64,000 nucleotides of DNA. Source: Symsagittifera roscoffensis. Lineage: Eukaryota > Xenacoelomorpha > Acoela > Convolutidae. The notes below the pieces were generated by a model. That model had not been told where the DNA came from. It saw only the letters and a program-made list of their open reading frames with translations, and did no database searches. This document shows, in pieces, positions 36,563 to 46,720 of the stretch (positions within the stretch are counted from its first letter, which is position 1; each line of letters opens with the position of its first letter). Location: positions 20,704,596-20,768,595 of the forward strand of contig NC_087067.1 of assembly GCF_963678635.1 (NCBI RefSeq). Reading direction: 5' to 3'. The position numbers were made by a program, and so were the translations under genes.

Positions 36563-37639
36563 ACTCATGACAAAACGCAGTTTTGTGACTATCTTTAATT
36601 GGTTTGAACAGTTTCTTTGAATAAGACACCGTTAATTCGATTTTCCCTTCCAATCTTGTCAATGCAAAAAAAAAGAAAACAAAAGTCTAACCTTTCGTAA
36701 ATATGCAGCAAAAAAACGAAATAATGAAAAAAAAAACAGTGAAGCCAAAGACAAATTGCTTGCAAAAAATTGTAATTCAGGGAAAAAATTAGAAAAATCA
36801 GGTTAGAAAAATTGTTGCAGAAAGCATTTTCTCAAGTATATAAGCAATAATATCAGTCTGACTCCAACAGGCGTTTCAAACATTTCAAACCTGAATACAC
36901 TGCATCAAAGTTCAAACCTGATTCTTGAAAAAACCCCTGATTCGTATATAATTTTCAAATGGGACAAGATATAAAAATACCGAACCATTTTATTTCAAAC
37001 TGCAGGAGCCGATACAAATTAGATGAAAAAACCCAAAAGGATTCTAAATAAACAACAAAACTAAGAAAAAAGCTAAATTTTTCAAAAACAAACATTCAAA
37101 CAAGTCAAAATCAGAAAACTTTGTTTTCATTGTTTCAACGAGCAACTGCTCAGAGAAAAAAAACAAAAGAAGAACAGAGGAACCAGCACGAAATAAACAC
37201 TGGTTAAAAAATCAAAATATTTGAAAAAGTTTGAAGTCGAGAACAAACGCCGATTTTGATTCCAGAGAAAAAAGCAACTACGATCAGATAAAAACGACAA
37301 GATTAAAGAAGAATACAGTTGAGCAAAAACAATCATACAGAAAAACACAATAAAACAAAATTTGATGAAAGAGCAAAAACTACATGCGTTAAATAATTTG
37401 AAATAAAAAACCAGCCCAGAAACGGATGAGTAAAAGCTGGACATAAAAAAAAAACAATATTAAATTTTAAAAAAATAACGAACAAAAAACAAAAGATTAA
37501 TCCTTCACTGTTTTAACACGTTTAAAATACGCGACGCTCGAGGATTACAACAAGCGTATTAGCAATAGCAGAACAACGTTACTCAAATTGACATTCCAAA
37601 ACCACAAAACTATCTAGAAAATTTGAACAAAAACTATTA

Positions 37640-38145
37640 CAGTCAAATCTCGATTTAGCGGACTCCCGATTTAACGTAAACCTCGGTTTTACGTAATTCC
37701 TTTTCCGGTCCCAAACTTTTCCCTTAGTAAAACCTTCATTGTACGTAGTTTTGATTTAACGTATAACCTTGGTATTACGTAAATGCTGCATCGGACCAAA
37801 ACCAATGTTTGCAATGCAAATAAACCTTTATTTAACGTCACTCTTCAGCAAGCGAACCTTTCGCTGAACCAGAATCAGATAATGACAATGAAAATGATGT
37901 TTTTTTGGTGAAATCTGGAAGTGAAGCACCGACGACTCAGGAGTTTACTGTTCCCGGGCTCCAAACAATTCATCAAAGCATCGAAGTTTTGCGATTATTT
38001 TGATACTTATGTATGTACCACCCATGAATGATGAATAAAATTCATTTAAAACGCCTTTTTTTCAAACCTTCATTTAACGTAGACCTCGATTTTACGTATT
38101 ATTTTTTGACCGCCCAAACAGGTACGTTAAGTCGAGATTTGACTG
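37640..38145 (+). mobile_element. pogo/Tigger-like DNA transposon remnant (506 bp) at a TA site
   Basis: The ends CAGTCAAATCTCGATTTAGC and, inverted, CAGTCAAATCTCGACTTAAC match over most of their length. TA stands on both sides (37638-37639, 38146-38147). These are features of the Tc1/pogo superfamily, and the TIR wording fits Tigger-type elements. Sub-terminal repeats (GATTTAACGTA, GGTTTTACGTA) recur inside. The middle encodes AEPESDNDNENDVF, VKSGSEAPTT and PGLQTIHQSIEVLRLF then a stop, which resembles the tail of a pogo-type transposase. Most of the transposase gene is gone. Confidence 0.9.
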
Positions 38146-38539
38146 TAATTCGATTTTATTAATTTCTGTTTGATAGCACATAAAGCTTGCTCAATGCTTC
38201 TTTTCGAACGAATAGCTAGAAACCTATTCAAACAACTTGGGCTAGAAAGTAATGAAAAAATTTAACCTTAGATGAAAAGCAGAGCTTCGCATCATTTTCA
38301 CTTGCTTTCACTTGCGATACAAAATGAATGACTATGATTACCAGCAAATGAAAAGACAAATCAAAAACTGAAAAAAAAACTACAAAAAAAATCGTTGTCA
38401 AAAAATTGCAAAAAAGGACAAAAAATCCTGAAACAAAATTACCTGCACCATTAGAAACTTGACAAAGAGTTTTCAAAATAGTACAGAGAAACCAAACCTT
38501 TCTGCATAAAGCCGAAAAAAATTAGCAGAAACGAAAGTT

Positions 38540-39285
38540 TACACAGGCGAAGCGAAGATTTGCAGTCATACAAAAAGCATAAGTCGAAAAAAATGAAAAG
38601 GTTGAAAAAAAACTAGGCGAACTGAAAGAAGAACACCTAGGGCTCAGCTAAAGCTGGAGGTATGAAATGATGTATTTTTTATTTTGTTAAACCGATGAGC
38701 GACGAAATGCGTATTTTAACAAATGGACTTTGCCCAAAACCTTAGTTGTTTATCTAGAAAACTTTCTTTGGAAAATTTTCCAGATTTTTGAAATTTTCCC
38801 GAAACATAACCTGTTACAAAAAAAACAGGGAGTAGCCAGTTCTTCAGAAAAATTGGCGCAACCACTTCTATCGATTGAAATTTTCAACTCTTTATCTTGG
38901 GCAGTTTTTAAGAAAATTCAAAAAGTTGAGTTTCCGAAATCGTTAACTTTATTCTGCTTAAACCAGGTCATGGCCGGTAAATTAGAGAAGATTCCCAGAA
39001 CCAGGTGTCTCGATTCAACAATTAACCTGGGCATTGGCACGGTAATTTTCGAGTAAAGTATAAAACTTCAAAAAAAAACGATCCAAAATTCAAAACTTGT
39101 ACTTGTTTGAATTATTTTCTGAAGCAAACTGGGCGTAGATTTCCGAGAATTTTGCTTTGAAAAATTAGGGCGTAACCGCTCATGAAGCGGAGATTTACCA
39201 AATCTAATACTTCGAATAAACCCAAAACCCTAGATTAGGCAGGGTAATTCTTCTGAGAAGATTTGGCAGGGTAATTCTTTGTCTA
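38540..39285 (+). repeat. Long dispersed repeat R2, copy 2, left part
   Basis: The head AGGCGAAGCGAAGATT and the block GAACACCTAGGGCTCAGCTA match 24.0-24.5 kb. The units with GGCAGGGTAATTCTT match the 145-bp units. It is broken at about 39285 by a gag/LTR fragment. Confidence 0.72.
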
Positions 39286-39289
39286 CAGC

Positions 39290-40332
39290 CTTTTTCGTTA
39301 TTCCAGTTTCCGGAGTACTGAAATTGACTATTTCCCCAATTTGGATTGAAGCCAGAGTTGTTACTGTAGTATCCTCTGTTTCTTCCTCTATATCCTCCTC
39401 TGTTATTCCCACGTCTATTGTTTCCTCTATAGTTCTGATTTGAATCTTGTTGGCTATTATTTTTAGAGGTATCACTTTGGTTTTTGAAAGTCTCGTTCTG
39501 TTCTTTTAATTGTTTGGTTAATTCGTCCACTTTTGAATCTAGATCAGATTTTTGCTTACTCCATTCCGCCATTACTGCTATAAGCCTATCTGTTTGCGGA
39601 TTGGGTTCGGATTCAATAGCGTTTATTCCACTGAATTCGTCTACTGGACATAGTTCTCTCAGCATTAACTGTTGTCGTGCTATTGTGCAAAGGTCTTGAA
39701 CAGATGTTTTAGAGTCTTCTTTTTCTAATAACTTAGCTCTTATGTAGTTCGGCATTCCTTTCTTAAAAAGTCTCATTACATAATCAGTTCTTTCTTGTTC
39801 AGAAAATCTTTGCCCATCTCTACTTGCCTGATGTTCTGCTGCTTCACGAGCAATTTCAGCAGCGTCGGTACTTGCTGCCGGTGTAACTGGTAGCGGTATT
39901 GGGTCTGGAAATGCATGTAAGGCTAAGTTTTGGAGTTTGACTAAAAATCCTCTCAATTTAGGATTACAAAAATAGTTTTTAAGAGTCTGTAAATATAAAT
40001 CTACATCGGCTTTGGTTGCTGCAGCAAGAGTGTGAAAAACGTAGTGCTGAATCTTTCAAGTTTAACTTGAAATAACCTACTTGTTGTGGTCTTGCTACTC
40101 CTGTGACGTCTATTATGCTTCTAAATAAAGATTCAAAATCTACCCAATTTTCTAGTGATGAACCTCCAAGTTTTGTTAGCGAAACTGTTGAATGTGGAAT
40201 TGGTACTGTGGGCAGAGCAGCGACAGGGGCTGTTGCTGTTGAGCTGTGTACTGTCAATGAGCCTAATGATGTTAACGAAGTTGCCGTAGTTGTTGTTATT
40301 GTTGTTCCCGTTGTTGTTGTTGCTGTTGACAT
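39290..40332 (-). pseudogene. LTR-retrotransposon gag, frameshifted and 3'-truncated
   Basis: It starts at an ATG at 40332 after a leader. A Thr/Ser-rich start (codons of repeated ACN type) is followed by TKLGGSSLENWVDFESLFRS, a gag matrix/capsid start of the Ty3/gypsy kind. One frame change near 40045 splits it from the longer second part (250 codons). That part has RFSEQERTDYVMRLFKKGMP, a coiled-coil-like SDLDSKVDELTKQLKEQNET, and an Arg/Gly/Asn-rich end (NYRGNNRRGNNRGGYRGRN) in place of a CCHC knuckle. It stops where the host repeat resumes, so protease and pol are missing. Confidence 0.75.
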
Positions 40333-40492
40333 TGTTAGCCTATTTTATGCTTTCTTTTTCTACCATTTTTTTTCTTTTTGATCTTATCAATGTCTTTTTA
40401 TGTGTTTTGTTTTTCGGGTGTTGCTTTATTATCTTTATCAATTTACTGCACAGTATGGATTTGTTAAAGCATTTTAACTAACCTAGACCAAC

Positions 40493-41233
40493 TGTTGTGA
40501 GCGTGAAGAGAGTGTAGTGGGAGATGCGCATCTTGGATTGACTTCATTCAAGTGTTTTGAGCTCGGGAGATGGAAGATTTCTTCAACTAGATCAGTCAGT
40601 CAGTTCGTAGTTTGTCAAGTCCGTCTGCTTCTTGATTTTCTTTCACTGTCTTTTGGTTTTTGAGTTGCCTGTCCTTTCTATCACCATGTCGTATCTCAAT
40701 ATATTACTATGAGGTCTCTGATGGTTGCTCTGAGTATTACTGAGTTTGTTATTTAGTCACTTTCCAAATGACGAGGAAAGTTCTATGCCCGAGAGATATA
40801 TCGGATGTCATTCAGTTCGCAGGGCGGTATTCCTCTTGAAAGCTCAAAGGACAGAGAAAGAAGTTTAGGCAGAGCTTTAAATTTCGAGTCAAGCTGGTCA
40901 CTCTAGCGGATATCTCTCGAGTGATTTTGCAAAGTTTATAAACCAAGAGTATATGTTATTATTTACTTTCATCAAATTTATTTAACAAATTTATCAGCAA
41001 AGGTTGGCCACTCTGTTTCTCATCACTAAGCCTTTTTCGGAGTTTATTATTTGAGTTCAAATGTTTACTTCCTGTTTCTTTCGTAATGATCTTTACTAGT
41101 CCCCTCGCTCACATCGTCTTGTTGTCTCACGGGAAATATGGTTCGTGGTCGTAAAGACCAAATAGGGCCTTGAAGTAATTTGGTTGGGTCAAATAATGAA
41201 TCACACCCATAAATGGAATTTAGGGATGTGACA
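40493..41233 (-). repeat. Probable 5' LTR and leader of the gag fragment
   Basis: On the minus strand it starts TGTCACATCCC exactly where R2 sequence is interrupted (41233). It may end in CACAACA at 40493, followed by a TGGTCTAGG stretch that could be a primer binding site. The second LTR is absent, so the inner border is uncertain. Confidence 0.5.
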
Positions 41234-41550
41234 AAGGGGTAAAGCAAGAAGAGATCAGAGTAGCATGCGGACTCAGAAGAACGTAGTCGGTCTCTTCATG
41301 ATTACCCCTTTTTTTGAAAATTTTTAAAAAGGTTTTTGAGAATAAAATTAAAAAATTTTTTGCAAACAGTGATAAAATTTTCCAAAACGTCTCAAAAAAC
41401 AAAAAATCCCATTCCCATACATTTTCATAGAACCTGTTTTTAACAAACAAAACTCCTGGCCAATATGCCATGCAAAACATCTGAATTTCAAAATAGCAAC
41501 TGAACAAAACTTACGAAACCGAAACAAGGCCGATAATCTGTAGTAACTGT
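41234..41550 (+). repeat. Long dispersed repeat R2, copy 2, right part
   Basis: The sequence matches the R2 tail at 25.69-25.98 kb in order (GGTCTCTTCATGATTACCCC against GGTCTTTCTATGAACACCCC, then AATTTTCCAAA, then ACAAGGCCGA). It resumes right after the LTR end at 41233. Confidence 0.72.
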
Positions 41551-41689
41551 TACCCACCCAGTTGTTAAATTTGAATTTTCAAGAAAGTGAGAATGTCAGT
41601 TGAACAGTAGCATCATAAGTGATTCAGCTGATTTTGTTAAACTAGTTGTTAGCCGAAAAAAGTACATTCTGGTTTGATAACGCCTGCTA

Positions 41690-42055
41690 ATCGCAAGCGT
41701 AGCAAAAATAAGTGTTGTCGGAAAATATACAAAAATTGTGCATGTAATAAATGCGAAAGCATAAAGCCAAATTAGGTATAAAATATTAATTTCAAAAAAA
41801 TGAGGTGGAAAATTTCTGAAATCGAGCTTTTTATCACTGCACTACTGTTTGAAACAAGTAATTTTTTCGGTTCAATTGATGAATTAAAAATGCGTCAGCT
41901 GTGTTAACTTTTTACTAATAAAATGTCAAAGCACATGCTATCAAAAAGCTGTAAAGGTGCCCCAAACGTGGCAACAAAATTTCCGACTTAGGTAGGAAAA
42001 AAAGAGAAAGTTCGTACCAATACACTTTGCTTCGCAAGTTTACACAAGCACCCAA
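41690..42055. repeat. SINE body copy with terminal hairpin
   Basis: This is the TTTGAAACAAGTAA and ATGTCAAAGCACATGCTATC body of the tRNA-headed family. It ends in an ACACTTTGCTTCGCAAGT hairpin, as in the 1.82-kb array (about 54-72, 1890-1908). The stretch 42.06-42.9 kb shows nothing further. Confidence 0.62.
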
Positions 42056-42934
42056 GGACTATATCTAACAAGTAAGCACAGCAGTTGATGTTATTATATT
42101 ATCAATTCTGAGAACAAAATTCTGTACGGGAAAAACGTCTAGAATTCGGGTGCAACACCCTTGCTTACCGCAAGGGTAATAAAAATTACAAATCACAGAA
42201 ACGAAAATTCAGATCTCAAAAATTGACTCAATGGTTACCTAAAAAATCAGCAACATCCATAACCGATCTAGTTATTGAACACTCATGAAAAAAAAACCCG
42301 GAAACCTGTAATGTCATACGTAATATATAAGTATAGTAGGTACAGAAATCAAAAATGACCAAAAAAACGGATGCTCAGATTAACCTCAGAACTCCATGCA
42401 GGGTTTTCGCAACAGGCAACTATGAGATAAAAACAATAACATGACAACAAAAATATTCAAATCATTTTGTATTTTAAACAGGTTATATTATTTGTCCAGA
42501 AATATGGAAACCTTCAATTTCTAAAAAAAAAATTAGACCTATGAGATAAATAAATTCTGTGGAAACACAAAAAAAATCAAATCGTTGTTATATTTCAAAC
42601 AAGGTTTATTATTTGTTCAGAAACATGAAAGCTAACACTTTCTATGGAAAGTAGAGAACTAACTATAGGTTGACAAAATGACAAGACAAGGACTTTATTG
42701 ATGTAAAAATTTCAACTCATTTTATTCGATATTTTAACCCTTTGTAAGCAAATACTTTTAAGTAACTTATGTGAAGTTGTACTTAAAATTAATTTTACAC
42801 TAGCTGTACTAATGCGACGACTATTGTGCATAGTAAGCTACCGTTAGGAGCAATCTGATCATTCTGTTAAAATAACTTTAAAACTGTAGACGAAGAAAAA
42901 CGGAACATTTTAACTACCATACACAAAACCTTAC

Positions 42935-43067
42935 CAATAAAAGGAAAACCATTTTCTTTCACCATTTTCTTCTTGGTTTCAAATTGATCGAATCGCAGAA
43001 ACCATGATTCAACCAATTTAAATTTCACGTCGATAGTCGGTTTTCTCAATGCTCTTTTTATTTTCAT
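42935..43067 (-). other. Possible first exon, unrecognised
   Basis: An ATG at 43067 opens MKIKRALRKPTIDVKFKLVE and continues to GFPFIG, then a good donor TTG|GTAAGG at 42934. The exon is 44 codons. No homology is recognised and no second exon was found. It is head-to-head with the candidate exon at 43240. Confidence 0.3.
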
Positions 43068-43239
43068 CTTTTAATCGCCATGTTTGACCTCGAAACTTTC
43101 CGATGAAATTAAACACGAACTTTATAAGAAAACCATTAAAACGTTGAGTTTACATGTGAACAATTGATCTTGCCATTTAAAACATGCTTTGTTTGATCCA
43201 ACATTGCCGCCACCATTGATCAATTTTTGCACATTTCAG

Positions 43240-43476
43240 ATGGAGATAAAATTTGGAAACGATAAAAAGGTGGGAGTGAAGTTGTCGGGATTGATTGCGG
43301 GGAAGGTGGAACTTGTGGAGACGGTGATTTGGGAGTTTCGGTTGGTCCTCAGGGGACTGCAGTTGGTTGATGCAGCCCATTATCCTGCCGTGAAGAAAAG
43401 GAGTAGAAAACACATGTATATGAAATTTTGGAAGGATGCGTTTGGAAGAATGATGACGAAGAAGACGCGTCAGTAA
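43240..43476 (+). other. Possible trans-spliced first exon, unrecognised
   Basis: ATG follows directly after CACATTTCAG, as in the FERM gene. The frame reads MEIKFGNDKKVGVKLSGLIA, then VELVETVIWEFRLVLRG and RKHMYMKFWKDAFGRM, and ends after 79 codons near a weak donor (CA|GTAACG). It is more GC-rich than its flanks. A LINE tail follows immediately, so the gene may be cut by it. Confidence 0.3.
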
Positions 43477-43479
43477 CGC

Positions 43480-43964
43480 ACTACTCGAAATCAAACCTCC
43501 GAGCAATTGAAAAGGTTCAGCGAACGGCGACCAAATGGATGCTTAACTCACATATCCCATATAAGTGTAGACTACAAAAATTAAGAATGCTACCGCTGTC
43601 TCTGTACATTGAAATGCACGACCTCCTTCTGTTCATTTCTATAGTTCGCAATAACTACGAAATTGACATTAACCAATATGCCGAAAACACCAAAAACTCA
43701 ACGAGAGAAAATGAAAGAAACGAACATCAAATACCGAAAACTCGCCTTAAGAAAACCAACTCAGACTTCGTCATTAGATGCCCAGCACTTTTCAATATGA
43801 TAATTCGACATACCTAAAAACAATTAACTGACATACAGAAATCTGACATAGCGGAAATTTATTGGAAATTCTTCGAAAGATACTCAGAAATGGACAGCTG
43901 CACATGGCGAATAATGTGTCCATGTGGAAACTGTAACCCAAATGGAAAACTCAGAACTCATTAA
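43480..43964 (+). pseudogene. LINE reverse-transcriptase C-terminus
   Basis: The frame reads SNLRAIEKVQRTATKWMLNS and LQKLRMLPLSLYIEMHDLLL, the connecting region typical of the end of LINE ORF2. After one stop it continues in frame with IYWKFFERYSEMDSCTWRI and CPCGNCNPNGKL, a small Cys cluster, to the final TAA. The 5' part is missing, as in the 5'-truncated copies LINEs leave. Confidence 0.8.
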
Positions 43965-44182
43965 CACTAAAACTACATTTTGGGTGCAAACCCATGAGAT
44001 GACAACCCTAAATCCTGTTCTGCTACTACTAGAGGAGTTGGATGACTGACCAATGTTTTTGAATATTATTTTTTGTTTCTGTTGTTTCTGATCGGTTTAT
44101 TTGTACAATTTATTGTTTTTATCTTTCATCGTTTTTCATCGGTAGTTTCCGCAATCTTATAATCGGTCGTTTACTAAGCTTC

Positions 44183-46140
44183 TCATTCCGTTTTTATTTG
44201 CACTACCCTCACTAGACTATCTTTTCCGGCATATACATATTCCAAGATTCCAAGTGGCCATGATGAAGGGGGTTATCATCGTCAATTATGTATACTAGAT
44301 CTCTCTTTATCAATATTTGTTTTTCTTGTACGGTTTTATTGCCTTGTTGCGTAGCGGTTACACATTCAAAAGACTATTTCTACCAGAATTCTGCAATCAG
44401 TTTGTGCAGGTAGTTGAATCGTTTTCTCTGGCATTTTTCATCTTAAGTAAGCTCATCAATAGTAGGATCAGCATCAATGGGCATTTGATTTTGACTTAAA
44501 ACGATTTAGCAGCATGGATGGAGTGCGTGGCGCGGTGTCTTTCGCATCATCCGAGATCTCTGTGATCGGTCTTGAGTTGAGTATAGCTTCTATCTGACAA
44601 AGCACTGTGTACATCTCGTAGAGTTTAAGTTTTCTTCCATTGCCTATTGTCTTATGATAGAGTAGTTTCATTCACTTAAATGCAGCTTCTCATCGCCCTC
44701 CGAAGCTTGGAGCTCTTGCAGGTATAATAGTCCAATTGATACTTAAGTCTCGAACATGGTCAGGGAGGCTGTCTATCTTGTGTCTATCCTGTAGAAGCCT
44801 CTTCACCTGAACTAGCTCGTTGAGTGATCCGATGAAGTTGGTTACATTATCCGAGAAGATCTGTTTCGAGCATCCTCATCGGGCAATTAACCTTCTGATA
44901 ACCTTCAAGCATTCTTCAGTTTCCAAGGCTTTTGAAAGTTCCAAGTGGATTGCTTTAATAGAAAAGCAAATAAAAAGAACTATGTGACATTTGAGTAGTT
45001 GATCGGCTTCCTTAGAGTACATTGGTCCGGCTAAGTCAATACCAACATATGAGAATGGTGGCGATGGGTTGACTCTCTCACTAGGGTAATCTCCCATCAG
45101 TTGATTCATTGCACTACTGTGGAACCTGAAGCAAGTGACGCAGTTGCCTATCATTGCTCGCGCCATGGTCTTGACTCGTATGATGCAGAATTGCTGCCGA
45201 GTGTGAGCAACAGTTGCCTTCAGCCTGTAGTGTAGCTGAACAATGTGACTATGGTGGATCACAGTTCTCGATAAATGAGTGTTCGGGGGCAAGATCATCT
45301 GAAATTTTGCCTTCTCGTTCAGGCAATCAGCAGCTGCCAGTCGTCCATCAACTTTAAGCAATCCATAATCGTCTATGGATGGAAATAGCTGAAAGAGGTT
45401 GGATGTCCGGCTAATATCTTGCCCATCTCTGATTGCTTTCGATTCTTCGTCAAAATGCTGCTCCTAAACGTCTCGTACAAAAAGGTTTAGACCTATCTTT
45501 CGAAGCTGAAGATGATCGTCGGTGTTCTTCTTCAGAAGTTTCAGGGTGGACTAAAGCTCCAATGCGTAGAGCTTTACGAAAAGATCCCCATTGTTCCAAA
45601 TCGAAGAACTTTCCGCTATTTTTGTCTGTCCGACGTTTAGTCCTGGTTGGGTTTGCTTCTTGCATGGTTTCCTCCACGCCAGCTGCCCGATTGTGGTTTC
45701 GTCAATTGACCCTTTGAGCTCGTTCTTCTCTTCATTTGCTTCGAGAATTGTTGGATGTGATGGTATAGAAACTTCATTTGTCTGCAACCAAGAGGGCCCT
45801 GACCACCAAAGCTGCAAATTTTGTAATTCAGCTGCTGTTAATGATAGCGTTGTTTGGTCGGCTGGATTTTGATGAGTCGGAACGTGTTTCCACTTGTTGG
45901 CTGGTAGCATATGTTGAGCTTTGGCATAGGATTGGCCACACAATTAGAGTACATGTTTAGAATTGATCTGATCCAAGCAAGGTGCTATTGTTGAATCACT
46001 CCAGGCACTGACATCTACCACCAATTGCAAAATCTGGATTGACTTCAAGAAACATTTCAGGAGTTTACAGCCCAGAACCATTGAACAAATCTCAAGTCTT
46101 GGATCACAAACTGACTGTCTTCCCTGGTGACCCCCATAGT
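44183..46140 (-). pseudogene. BEL/Pao retrotransposon pol remnant (RNase H to integrase end)
   Basis: In minus-strand order: an RNase H-like part (PRLEICSMVLGCKLLKCF, AWSDSTIAP), then KWKHVPTHQNPAD and LQLWWSGPSWL, a BEL/Pao hallmark. Next come the integrase zinc-binding and core start (GRLAAADCLNEKAKF, TVIHHSHIVQLHY, CVTCFRFHSSAMNQLMGDYP, VGIDLAGPM). The integrase tail is LCQIEAILNSRPITEISDDA and GKDSLVRVVQIKTE, then a stop at 44183. Several frameshifts and stops make it inactive. Gag, protease and RT are not here. Confidence 0.88.
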
Positions 46141-46720
46141 TTAAGATAGGGAATAGAACATCCGTTCACTAAGCTATGTATTAGCATTGGGAATAGAGTC
46201 TACAATGTATTAGGATAGGGAATAGCAATGGTAAGGTTTTATGGTTTGTGTGATGGTGAGAGAATTATAAGAAAAACGAAACTTTTTTGGATTTTGTGTG
46301 TAAATGTCTAGTTTTTCGCAAAAGTCTCGGCGCGTGTTATCTAATTTGTAAATATCACTGGTTATTTACGTGTAGATTGTGGAATGAAGGTTTTGTAATT
46401 AGTGTTTTGGTTCATGGTAAGATAGTGGTAATAGTTTTTGGACAAAAATTTGGATTTTTTATCAAAAATTTTTCAAAAAACTTCAAAACACGATAAGATT
46501 TGGTCGAATTTGAAGAATTAATTATTTTATTCGATGATCTTATTTTTTGAACATCTATCTGAAATTACGGTGAAACCTACTGAAACTTCGGAAAAAAATC
46601 GATTTTTTGAAGAAAAAAAAATTAAATTTTATAAAAAAAAGCATATAAATCACTGCATTGTAAAATAAATTAACCGCAAATAAATTTACTACATCAGAAC
46701 AGATTTTATAAGCTAATTAG
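46140..46720. other. Gene-less spacer with a short motif repeat
   Basis: A phrase like TTAGGATAGGGAATAG occurs three times between 46145 and 46230. Otherwise it is AT-rich without coding signal. Confidence 0.55.

Noticed and set aside
37127..37444. A hydrophobic Phe/Ser-rich minus-strand frame of 105 codons
   Set aside because: It is low complexity from A-rich sequence on the other strand, with no start context or domain.
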